Origin: Candidatus Desulfarcum epimagneticum
GTDB taxonomy: Bacteria; Desulfobacterota; Desulfobacteria; Desulfobacterales; CR-1
NCBI GenBank assembly: GCA_900659855.1
Contig: CAACVI010000012.1
Span: forward strand, 124,001 to 188,000
Direction: 5' to 3'
DNA length: 64,000 nucleotides
Shown here: in pieces, positions 57,198 through 64,000 of the stretch
How positions within the stretch are numbered: position 1 is the first letter of the stretch
Layout: each line of letters begins with the position of its first letter
Position numbers and translations under genes: made by a program
The notes under the pieces: model-generated
Seen by the model: only the letters and a program-made list of their open reading frames with translations
What the model was told of the DNA's origin: nothing
Databases searched by the model: none

Positions 57198-57479
57198 ATG
57201 AAAGAAAAATCCAGGGCGAACGTCATCGTCTCAGGCAGGGTTCAGGGGGTTTTTTTCAGAGCCGAAACCAAACGGGCCGCCGACGGCCTGGGCCTTTTCG
57301 GATGGGTGAAAAACAGGCCCGACGGAACCGTGGAGGCTGAGTTCGAGGGGAACCGGGACCAGGCGGACGCCTTGATCCGGTGGATCAGGAAAGGACCTCC
57401 GCTTTCCCGGGTGGACGGGACGAATGTCACGTGGAAAGACTTCAAAAAAGAATTTGAAACATTTGAAATCAGGCGTTGA
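57198..57479 (+). CDS. acyP: Acylphosphatase
   Basis: Hydrolyses acyl phosphates, 93 residues. Active-site Arg lies in VSGRVQGVFFRAETKRAADGLGLFGWVKNRPDGTVEAEFEG, with the catalytic Asn in VKNRPDG. GAAAGG precedes ATG 57198, which is 20 nt after ligA, so co-transcription is likely. Confidence 0.94.
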   Translation: MKEKSRANVIVSGRVQGVFFRAETKRAADGLGLFGWVKNRPDGTVEAEFEGNRDQADALIRWIRKGPPLSRVDGTNVTWKDFKKEFETFEIRR

Positions 57480-57519
57480 CGGGTCGGGGCCACGACCCCG
57501 CCGCGACCCGCCTTTGAAT

Positions 57520-57810
57520 TTACTGGATATCTTCTTTGAATTTTTTCCCGATCTTGAAGACCACCGTGTGGTGGGCCGGTATGGTCATGGGCTCTGATGT
57601 CTGGGGATTTCGACCTTGCCGTTCCTCACGCCAGACCTTTCGGAAACTTCCAAAGCCCACCAGGGTCACCCGGGCGTCGGCGCCTTTCTTTGTCTTTTTC
57701 TTCAGAGCGGACACGATGTTCTCCAGGAAAGATTCCATGGCCGCCTGGGCCTGATTTTTGTTTATCCCGGCATCGGCTGCGATTTTTTCCACCAATTCCG
57801 CTTTTGTCAT
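57520..57810 (-). CDS. HU-family nucleoid protein
   Basis: DNA-bending histone-like protein, 96 residues from ATG 57810 (MTKAELVEKIAADAGINKNQAQAAMESFLENI), behind GGGGG. The beta-arm and signature VTLVGFGSFRKVWREERQGRNPQTSEPMTIPAHHTVVFKIGKKFKE are typical. The frame extends to 57882 but crosses the promoter. HU and not IHF is favoured by the GRNPQT arm. Confidence 0.93.
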   Translation of the reverse strand: MTKAELVEKIAADAGINKNQAQAAMESFLENIVSALKKKTKKGADARVTLVGFGSFRKVWREERQGRNPQTSEPMTIPAHHTVVFKIGKKFKEDIQ

Positions 57811-57853
57811 ATTTTCCCCCTTTTTCTGATTATTTTTTTTCAAACCGTATGAG

Positions 57854-57882
57854 TAAATACAGCGCCGCGCCCGCAATGTCAA
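57854..57882 (-). promoter_or_regulatory. Candidate sigma-70 promoter of the HU gene
   Basis: Minus strand TTGACA (57882-57877), 17 nt, TATTTA (57859-57854), about 45 nt before the start codon. Confidence 0.55.
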
Positions 57883-57944
57883 CCGAAAATATCCAAGGCC
57901 GTTTCCGGGCCTCGACGCAAAATCTCATTTTGACCGGCTGATAT

Positions 57945-59120
57945 TTAGAAAAGCGAGTCGGCGAATTTCACAGCGTCAAATGTTTCAAGGTCGCCGATTT
58001 TCTCCCCCACGCCTATGTATTTGAGGGGAATTTTCAAATCGGCGCATATGGCCGCCGCGATTCCCCCCTTGGCGGTGCCGTCCAGCTTGGTCAGGACGAT
58101 CCCGGAAATTCCCTCCAGGACTTCGTCGAACATCCTGGCCTGGGACAGGGCGTTCTGTCCGGTGGTGGCGTCCAGAACCAGGAGGGTCTCATGGGGGGCC
58201 CCGGGGATTTTTTTCCCAATGGCCCGCTCCACCTTTTTAAGCTCCTCCATCAGATTGGCCTGGGTGTGAAGGCGCCCCGCCGTGTCCACAATGAGAATGT
58301 CCGCCCCCCTGGACAAGGCCGCCTGGGCCGAGTCATAGGCCACAGCGGCCGGATCGGACATGGGCCTGGCTTTGACAATCCCGGCCCCGGCCCTTTCGGC
58401 CCATATTCCAAGCTGATCGGAAGCCGCGGCCCTGAAGGTGTCCGCGGCGCCGATGAGAACCTTTTTCCCCATGGCCCCATGACGGGCGGCGAGTTTCCCC
58501 ACGGTGGTGGTTTTGCCTGTTCCGTTGACCCCCGCCACCATGATCACGCGGGGGGCGTCCCCCGGGTCTGGAGAAGCGGCCGCCCCCGGGCAGCCGGACA
58601 TGATCTTTCGAATTTCCTCTTTCAGGGCCTGTTTGAGAGCGTCCGGGCTTGAGACGCCGACGGAGCCCCCGGAAATTGCGGAGATCAGATCCAGGGCGGT
58701 TTTCACCCCCATGTCCATGCCGATGAGAAGCTCCTCCAGCTCTTCAAAAAGATCATCGTCCAGGGCCTTTTTTTTAAAAAAAAGCCCCTCTATTCTTTCA
58801 GCGGCGGCCCGACGGGTTTTTAAAAGACCCTCTTTAACGCCCGCGGCAAAGGCCGGGGGGGCCGCTTTTTCCGGCGGCCGCCGGGTTTCAGCGGCCCCGG
58901 TCTCCTCTTTTTCCCGATCCCGATCTTCGCGCTCCTGCGCTGGGGCGGGCGGCGGCTCTTTTTCCAGGGGCCGGGCGTCTTTTTTAAAAAAAAAGCGCCG
59001 CGCCGCCCAAAAAAGGACGCACGCGATCCCGATTCCCAAAACGGCCCAGGGCCAGTTCTCCATAAAAAAATTCGCCCAATCCAAATCTCCCGGAAACTGC
59101 GGAAATTCCATTTTATTCAT
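57945..59120 (-). CDS. ftsY: Signal recognition particle receptor FtsY
   Basis: Membrane-associated GTPase that docks SRP-ribosome complexes, 391 residues. An N-terminal hydrophobic segment (about 22-41) and an acidic Glu/Pro-rich stretch (about 50-95) precede the NG domain. G motifs: GVNGTGKTTTVGKLAARHG, DTFRAAASDQLGIWAERAG, DTAGRLHTQANLMEELKK, and TKLDGTAKGG, ending with GVGEKIGDLETFDAVKFADSLF. smc is the next gene upstream on the same strand. Confidence 0.95.
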   Translation of the reverse strand: MNKMEFPQFPGDLDWANFFMENWPWAVLGIGIACVLFWAARRFFFKKDARPLEKEPPPAPAQEREDRDREKEETGAAETRRPPEKAAPPAFAAGVKEGLLKTRRAAAERIEGLFFKKKALDDDLFEELEELLIGMDMGVKTALDLISAISGGSVGVSSPDALKQALKEEIRKIMSGCPGAAASPDPGDAPRVIMVAGVNGTGKTTTVGKLAARHGAMGKKVLIGAADTFRAAASDQLGIWAERAGAGIVKARPMSDPAAVAYDSAQAALSRGADILIVDTAGRLHTQANLMEELKKVERAIGKKIPGAPHETLLVLDATTGQNALSQARMFDEVLEGISGIVLTKLDGTAKGGIAAAICADLKIPLKYIGVGEKIGDLETFDAVKFADSLF

Positions 59121-59183
59121 CCTTTCGAACTAATTCCCCGGTTATGCCCGGGGGAACTGAACAGTCGATTTTTCACCACGCCC

Positions 59184-62100
59184 TCACAGCCTCACCGACA
59201 CAATCTTTGAGACCCCTTTCTTCTCCATGGTGACGCCGAACAGGGATTCGGCGAATTCCATGCTTTTTTTATTGTGGGTGATCATGACAATCTGGGATTT
59301 CTCCCCGATGATCTTAAGCAGCTCATTGAAACGAAAGGTGTTGGCCTCGTCCAGGGGCGCGTCTATCTCATCCATCAGGCAGAAAGAGGCCGGTTTGATC
59401 AGATAAATGGAAAAAACAAAGGCGATTCCCGCCAGCGCCTTTTCCCCCCCGGACAAAAGGCTCATCCGCGCGAGCTTCTTTCCCGGGGGCTGCGCCATGA
59501 ACTCCACCCCGGTCTCCAGGGGGTCATCGGGGTCCGTGAGGGAAAGGGCCGCGGAGCCGCCCTCGAACAGGCGGGGAAACACCACGCCCAGTTTTTCGTT
59601 CACAAGGTCGAAGGTTTCCATAAACCGTTTTTTGGTGGCGGCGTTGATCTTTGAGATGACCCGGTTTAAATTTTCAAGGGCGCTCATCAAATCGTCGCGC
59701 TGCCCGGACATGAATTCATGCCGCTCCCTGTGGCGCTCATACTCTTTGATGGCGCCCAGGTTGACATCCTCGGCGCGGGCCATTCTTTTTTTTAAAGACG
59801 CCAGCTCAAGCCGCGTCTTTTCCACATCCCGCTCCAGCCCCCCGCCGAAATCCCCGGACCGGCCCAGCTCCTCCAGGGAGGCGCCGTAAGAGTCAAGAAT
59901 TCTTTCCTCAATGGCTTCCATGCTCCCTTTGAGCCGGGAATCCTCAAGCTCCATCTCACCGGCCTCCCGGAGCTGATTTTCCCGTTTGAGTCTCAAATCC
60001 GATATAAGTTTTTCCCGCCGGCTTTGACTCTCCCGCAGCTCCAGAAGCCCTGCCCGGCGCTCCTCCAGGTCCTGATCCATGCCGGCCATGCGGCGGTATT
60101 CACGGGCCAGCTCTTTTTCAGCGGCCTCGCGTTTTTGCCCCAGCTCGACACGCCGCTCCTTCCGGGTCCGGATCTCCACAACGACCCGGGCCATCCTTTT
60201 TTCCTCTTCGCTTTTAAACGCCTCCAGACGGGCCAGGGTCTTTTCGGCGTTTTCAAATCCGGATTTCAAAGCGGCGCGCTCCAGCTTCAATTCCATGACC
60301 CGGCCCTCATACTCACTGATCTCCGAGTCCAGGAGCCCGGCTTCCCCGGACATTTCATCCGCCGATGCCCCGGCCTCTTTGAGCCGGGCTGAAATCCGCC
60401 GGGCCTCCCCGGCGTTTTGATCCGCCTCATCCCGAATCTCCTTTTCCTCTCCCAAAAGGCGCTCATGCTCCAGGGCGATGACCTCGCAATGGCGCCGCGC
60501 GTGCCTGAAATCCTCGGAAAGCCGGTAGGATTCTTTTTCCGTCTCCAGTTTTTGTCTTTCCAGCCGTTCCCTTGTCCCGGCCATGTCCCGGGCCGCGTTC
60601 CGGATCTCTTTCACCCGGTCCCGGGACTCTTCCAGCGCCCGGCGGCGCTCCTTCAAACCCTCATCCATCCTTTCAATGGCCGCCGCCATCTTTTTGAGAT
60701 GGTTTTTCCTTTCCAGCACACCCGAGGCGCTCTCGGCCCCGCCGCCGGTCATGATTCCCGACGGGCCGATCCAGTCGCCGGTTTTCGCCGCCACGCCGCA
60801 GCCCCGGGCGCGATGGATCTCCGCCGCGTCATGGATGTCTTCGGCCACCGCCACATGACCCAGAAAAGCCTCGGCGAGTTTCTCAAAACCGGGCCGGGCC
60901 GACACATGGTCCAGAAGCCGCGCTTCCCGGCCCTCCCCCCCGGCCCCGGGGCCGTCCGGGGCGCGAAGGGAGGAAAGGGGGATAAAGCCGCTTCTGCCCG
61001 CCTGGCCGGCCTTCAGGTAGTCCATGGCCAGCGCCCCGGATCGCGCGTCTTTGACGATGACATACTGCAAAAGCTCCCCCAGGGCCGCCTCGCAGGCGGC
61101 TTCAAAGGACGGCTCGGGCTCGATGACATCGGCCATGAGAGCGATGACCTCAGGCGCCTGGGGGTCCCGGCCGGGGCCGTCCCCCGGGGCGCGGGGGCCG
61201 CCGGCCTTCATAATGGCCTTCACCCCGTCTTTGCACCACTGGAAATCGTCGTTCATTTTTTTAAGGGCCAGATACCGGGAGCCTGTCTTTTGCCGGGCGC
61301 CTTCCAGGCCCCGGAGCTTTTCCTCCCGGCCCGAAAGGTCCCGCTCCATGGACTCCCGGCGCTTTTTGAGCCGGTCGGCCTCCCCGGCGGCCTCCTTTTC
61401 CCGACGTTTCGCGGACTCCAGGGCCGCGTCCGCTTCGGCGGCCCTTTCCCCAAGGAGGTGGATGTCTCGCTCCGCCTGTTTTTTTTCTGTGGCCGTTTTT
61501 TCAATCCTGCGCCGAATCTCTTCCCTGTTTTTTTCAGCGTTCCGGCAGATATTTTTAATCCGGGCCTCTTTGGCCGCCAGCTCCATCATCTCGGACTTTC
61601 GCCGCTCCAGGTCATGGTCCAGAAAAGACATCCGCCGCCTGCAATCCTCCAGAAGCGCCTTTTCGGCGTCCAGCTCGGCCACGATCTCTTTTTGCCCCTC
61701 ACGGGCCCGGCGCCGCTCCTTTTGAAGCCGGGAAATGTCCGATTCCATCTCCCGGGCCTTTTCCCCCATCTGGGCCCGGTCCTTTTCCATATCGGCGACG
61801 CGCTTTTTGATTCTTTCCGAATCTGTCCGGAAACGTTTGAGGTCATACTCCGTCTGATCAATGGCCCGCTGGGTTTCAAAGCGGCCGGCCTTCAAATCCG
61901 AAATCCCGGCGCTTTTTTCCGTCTCCAGAAGCCGGATCTCCTCCAGGGCCGCCTGGGCCGAAGCCAGCTCGGCGTCACAGGCCACGCCCCGGTCGGTCAA
62001 GGCCTTAAGCGCGGCCCGGTTTTTTCGGAATTTTTCCAAAAGCCGTCCATGGTCGTGGATGGATATGAGGATGTCCAGGCGCCGAAGCCGGTCCCGCTGT

Positions 62101-62759
62101 TTTTGATAGCGCCGGGCCTTTCCCGCCTGGCGGTTCAACGCGTCCATGGCGCTTTTGATTTCCGCCAGAATATCGTTGACTCTCGAAATGTTGCGGCGGG
62201 TTTCCCTCACCTTGGCCAAAGCCTCCCGGCGGCGCTGTTTGTACAGGCGGACCCCGGCGATCTCCTCGATGAACTCCCGCCGTCTTTCCGGCCCGGCCTC
62301 GGTGATCTCCCCGATGTTCCCCTGCTGGATGACGGCGTATGACCGGGAGCTGAGACCGCTTCCCAAAAACACATTGTGGATGTCCTTTAAACGGCAGGGG
62401 CGGCGGTTGATAAAATAAGCGCCCGCCCCGTCCCGGTAAAGGCGCCGGGTGATCATGATTTCGGGAAACTCGCTGAACGTGGACGGGCCGCTCCCGTTGT
62501 CGTTTAAAAGGGTCAAAGACACCTCGGCCATGTTGAGGGGGGCCTTTTGTCTGGATCCGGAAAAAATCACATCGCTCATGGATTTTCCGCGCAGATTCTT
62601 CGGTCTCTGCTCCCCCATCACCCAGACCAGGGCGTCGAGTATGTTGCTTTTGCCGCAGCCGTTGGGGCCCACCACCGCCGAAACGCCTTCGGGAAACCGA
62701 ATGGCCGAGCGCTCGACAAAGGATTTAAAACCGGTGATCTCAAGCTTCTTTAATTTCAT
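59184..62759 (-). CDS. smc: Chromosome segregation SMC ATPase
   Basis: Condensin-like ATPase, 1191 residues from ATG 62759 (MKLKKLEITGFKSFVERSAIRF). Walker A GPNGCGKSNILDAL is at the N-terminal head. Two long coiled coils (about 170-500 and 680-1020) flank a hinge (about 520-660, DVIEPEPSFEAACEAALGELLQYVIV). The C-terminal head has signature LSGGEKALAGIAFVFSIYL and Walker B FCLMDEIDAPLD. The longer frame to 62888 crosses the promoter. scpA and scpB are not adjacent. Confidence 0.96.
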   Translation of the reverse strand: MKLKKLEITGFKSFVERSAIRFPEGVSAVVGPNGCGKSNILDALVWVMGEQRPKNLRGKSMSDVIFSGSRQKAPLNMAEVSLTLLNDNGSGPSTFSEFPEIMITRRLYRDGAGAYFINRRPCRLKDIHNVFLGSGLSSRSYAVIQQGNIGEITEAGPERRREFIEEIAGVRLYKQRRREALAKVRETRRNISRVNDILAEIKSAMDALNRQAGKARRYQKQRDRLRRLDILISIHDHGRLLEKFRKNRAALKALTDRGVACDAELASAQAALEEIRLLETEKSAGISDLKAGRFETQRAIDQTEYDLKRFRTDSERIKKRVADMEKDRAQMGEKAREMESDISRLQKERRRAREGQKEIVAELDAEKALLEDCRRRMSFLDHDLERRKSEMMELAAKEARIKNICRNAEKNREEIRRRIEKTATEKKQAERDIHLLGERAAEADAALESAKRREKEAAGEADRLKKRRESMERDLSGREEKLRGLEGARQKTGSRYLALKKMNDDFQWCKDGVKAIMKAGGPRAPGDGPGRDPQAPEVIALMADVIEPEPSFEAACEAALGELLQYVIVKDARSGALAMDYLKAGQAGRSGFIPLSSLRAPDGPGAGGEGREARLLDHVSARPGFEKLAEAFLGHVAVAEDIHDAAEIHRARGCGVAAKTGDWIGPSGIMTGGGAESASGVLERKNHLKKMAAAIERMDEGLKERRRALEESRDRVKEIRNAARDMAGTRERLERQKLETEKESYRLSEDFRHARRHCEVIALEHERLLGEEKEIRDEADQNAGEARRISARLKEAGASADEMSGEAGLLDSEISEYEGRVMELKLERAALKSGFENAEKTLARLEAFKSEEEKRMARVVVEIRTRKERRVELGQKREAAEKELAREYRRMAGMDQDLEERRAGLLELRESQSRREKLISDLRLKRENQLREAGEMELEDSRLKGSMEAIEERILDSYGASLEELGRSGDFGGGLERDVEKTRLELASLKKRMARAEDVNLGAIKEYERHRERHEFMSGQRDDLMSALENLNRVISKINAATKKRFMETFDLVNEKLGVVFPRLFEGGSAALSLTDPDDPLETGVEFMAQPPGKKLARMSLLSGGEKALAGIAFVFSIYLIKPASFCLMDEIDAPLDEANTFRFNELLKIIGEKSQIVMITHNKKSMEFAESLFGVTMEKKGVSKIVSVRL

Positions 62760-62796
62760 GGCGTGTCTGACTCGTCGCGATGTGAAAATCCTGTCA

Positions 62797-62825
62797 TTAT
62801 TACCAGCACGAAATCGGATTGTAAA
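62797..62825 (-). promoter_or_regulatory. Candidate promoter of smc-ftsY
   Basis: Minus strand TTTACA (62825-62820), 17 nt, TAATAA (62802-62797), with TGG just before the -10 hexamer as in the proA promoter. Confidence 0.5.
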
Positions 62826-62958
62826 GAAAAAACAAAATCCCATCCATGCGTTGACTTTTGGCCGGACCCGGGCTATTTTTCCATTCAAAAGCCGCCATCC
62901 AAAAGCGCCCGCGATCTCGTCGAGGCGGCGAACCCAAACCCATTAAGGAGTCTCCCAT

Positions 62959-63768
62959 ATGAGCGCGCCCGCTTCCCGATTTGACGAGGACATCTTTTTT
63001 GAGCCTGTCGGCGACGGCCTTTTCAGAGGCCGGGTGTCTGAAAACTGGTCCATCAACCAAACCCCGGACGGCGGCTATATCATGGCCATTCTGGCCAACG
63101 CCATCCTGGGCCTGAGCGAAAAAAAGACCCTTTCCATCCTCACCGCCAATTTCATTTCCCGCTGCGGTCCGGGAGAGGCCGAGGTGGCTGTTGAAAAAAT
63201 CGGCGCCACCCGAAGCTTTGAAAGATGGATGGCCTCCCTTTCCATGGGGGGAAAAAGGAAAGTCCAGGCGCTGGCCACCCTTTCGGATCTGGACTCGGGC
63301 GAGCGGCGATACGAGTCGTCTCCGCCGGACATGCCTCCCCCGGGGGAATGCGTGGCCATCCGGGAAATACCGGACTTCACGCTTTTTCAAAACGTGGACA
63401 TGAGGCTGGACCCGGACTGCGCCGGATGGATGTGGGGAAAGCTTTCGGACCAGTGCGAGCAAAGGGGCTGGATCCGCTTTATAGACAACCGGCCCTTAGA
63501 CCCCCTGTCGCTTCTGCTAATGGCGGACTCTTTTCCCCCTCCGGTCATGGCGAAATACGGCATGGTGGCCTGGGTCCCCACCCTGGAGCTGTCGGTGAAC
63601 ATTCGAAACATCCCGAAAACCCGTTGGCTCAAATGCGTGTTCCGCTCCCGTTTCAACGACAGCGGCCTGGTGGACGAAGACGGGGAGCTGTGGGACGAAG
63701 AGGGGCGTCTGGCGGCCATTTCCCGTCAAATTTCCCAGTTCAGGAAAAAACAGCGAGACTCTCGATGA
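62959..63768 (+). CDS. TesB-like acyl-CoA thioesterase
   Basis: 269 residues with the double-hotdog plan of TesB-like thioesterases: an N-terminal half starting FEPVGDGLFRGRVSENWSINQTPDGGYIMAILANAIL (helix following a GGY motif) and a C-terminal half with NRPLDPLSLLLMADSFPPPVMAKYG and PTLELSVNIRNIP. It would hydrolyse an acyl-CoA to acid and CoA; chain length is unknown. ATTAAGGAG precedes ATG 62959. The stop lies 2 nt before repeat copy 8. Confidence 0.82.
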   Translation: MSAPASRFDEDIFFEPVGDGLFRGRVSENWSINQTPDGGYIMAILANAILGLSEKKTLSILTANFISRCGPGEAEVAVEKIGATRSFERWMASLSMGGKRKVQALATLSDLDSGERRYESSPPDMPPPGECVAIREIPDFTLFQNVDMRLDPDCAGWMWGKLSDQCEQRGWIRFIDNRPLDPLSLLLMADSFPPPVMAKYGMVAWVPTLELSVNIRNIPKTRWLKCVFRSRFNDSGLVDEDGELWDEEGRLAAISRQISQFRKKQRDSR

Positions 63769-63770
63769 AG

Positions 63771-63916
63771 TGATAAACCCGTAATGGATCAGACGGCATC
63801 GTAAAAATTCGATATACAAGGCGTAGTGGTTTTTTGAGAGTGAGGCCATACATATAGTATGCCGAAGGAACAAAAAACCACTACAACGCAGTAGATCGGA
63901 TTTTTACGATGTCGTC
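63771..63916 (+). repeat. Dispersed hairpin repeat, copy 8 (full, best preserved)
   Basis: Outer flank TGATAAACCCGTAATGG at 63771, core 63792-63916. Termini are GACGGCATCGTAAAAAT and ATTTTTACGATGTCGTC. The arms pair over about 45 bp, sharing GTAGTGGTTTTTTG, around a centre GGCCATACATATAGTATGCC. As RNA it would fold into one long hairpin of about 125 nt. Confidence 0.92.
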
Positions 63917-63938
63917 ACCCAATGAAGCGGAGCGCCCC

Positions 63939-64000
63939 ATGAAGTGGAAAGAAATCGCCATTCAATTCGCCCCGGGCCCCAAAGGCGCCGATCCGGAAAC
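63939..64000 (+). CDS. Start of an unidentified gene (cut by window end)
   Basis: ATG 63939 follows GGAGCGCCCC and opens MKWKEIAIQFAPGPKGADPE up to the window edge. Only about 20 residues are visible. The start weakly resembles ribosomal protein L11 methyltransferases, but this is not enough to assign a function. Confidence 0.5.
   Translation, partial: MKWKEIAIQFAPGPKGADPE

Noticed and set aside
57480-57519. Terminator between acyP and HU genes
   Set aside because: GGGTCG/CGACCC can pair, but there is no U-tract on either strand and the loop region is ambiguous.
60417-62342. 641-residue plus-strand open frame within smc
   Set aside because: Composition shadow of GC-rich coding DNA on the other strand; SMC motifs prove the minus frame.

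Overview
The window comes from a GC-rich (roughly 55-60 % by eye) Gram-negative bacterium with dense, mostly minus-strand gene packing. The most likely source is an anaerobic member of the Desulfobacterota (former Deltaproteobacteria, Desulfobacteraceae-like). This is inferred from the mix of TAXI- and DctPQM-type TRAP transporters, a two-subunit molybdenum hydroxylase with selenium-type maturation factors, three MoeA-like proteins, FdhD, and the housekeeping gene content. No species is claimed. No rRNA, CRISPR array, phage or transposase gene was seen.

Layout. 1-4767: housekeeping genes (3' part of rnhB, tRNA-Gln, a CbpA-type co-chaperone, mnmG, a YhcC-like radical SAM gene). 4780-20173: a mainly minus-strand catabolic and molybdenum region. 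It holds a TAXI TRAP transporter (fused permease plus binding protein), a thiolase, ubiX, yqeC, a YqeB domain fused to a MeaB/ArgK-type GTPase, a MoeA-like molybdopterin-binding protein, mocA (plus strand), a DctPQM TRAP transporter, and a molybdopterin-binding subunit with its [2Fe-2S] partner. The simplest reading is uptake of one or two organic acids, hydroxylation or reduction by a Mo enzyme matured by the YqeB/YqeC/MocA set, and CoA-thioester processing. 20174-22666: an AT-richer island with one secreted protein made of duplicated modules and an internally shortened formylglycine-generating-enzyme-like domain. 22667-31596: a cysteine hydrolase, rnpB, a zinc-ribbon protein, a Nif3-like protein, tRNA-Ile2, rpoD, dnaG and small accessory genes. 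31728-40704: phosphomannomutase, uppP, rtcB with archease, an alpha/beta hydrolase, a MoeA with periplasmic-binding-like domain, an HD hydrolase and moeA. 40951-50338: a DEAD-box helicase, thrC-serS, 5-formyl-THF cyclo-ligase, a VWA/TSP3/OmpA lipoprotein and fdhD. 50647-64000: rplU-rpmA-obg-proB-proA, a small PC4-like protein, ligA, acyP, HU, ftsY, smc, an acyl-CoA thioesterase and the start of a last gene.

Two observations stand out. First, eight intergenic loci carry a polar, modular, hairpin-forming repeat. It has a fixed outer flank (TGATAAACTCGTAAAAAA), terminal inverted repeats (GACRGCRTCGTAAAAA) and swappable inner arms. It often abuts a stop or start codon. Second, the molybdenum-hydroxylase maturation set contains a one-chain fusion of YqeB with a MeaB-type G protein, which suggests GTP-dependent delivery or gating in enzyme maturation. 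Many start codons were moved downstream of the longest possible ORF on the basis of ribosome-binding sites. Several genes are coupled through TTGA, ATGA or GTGA stop-start overlaps.
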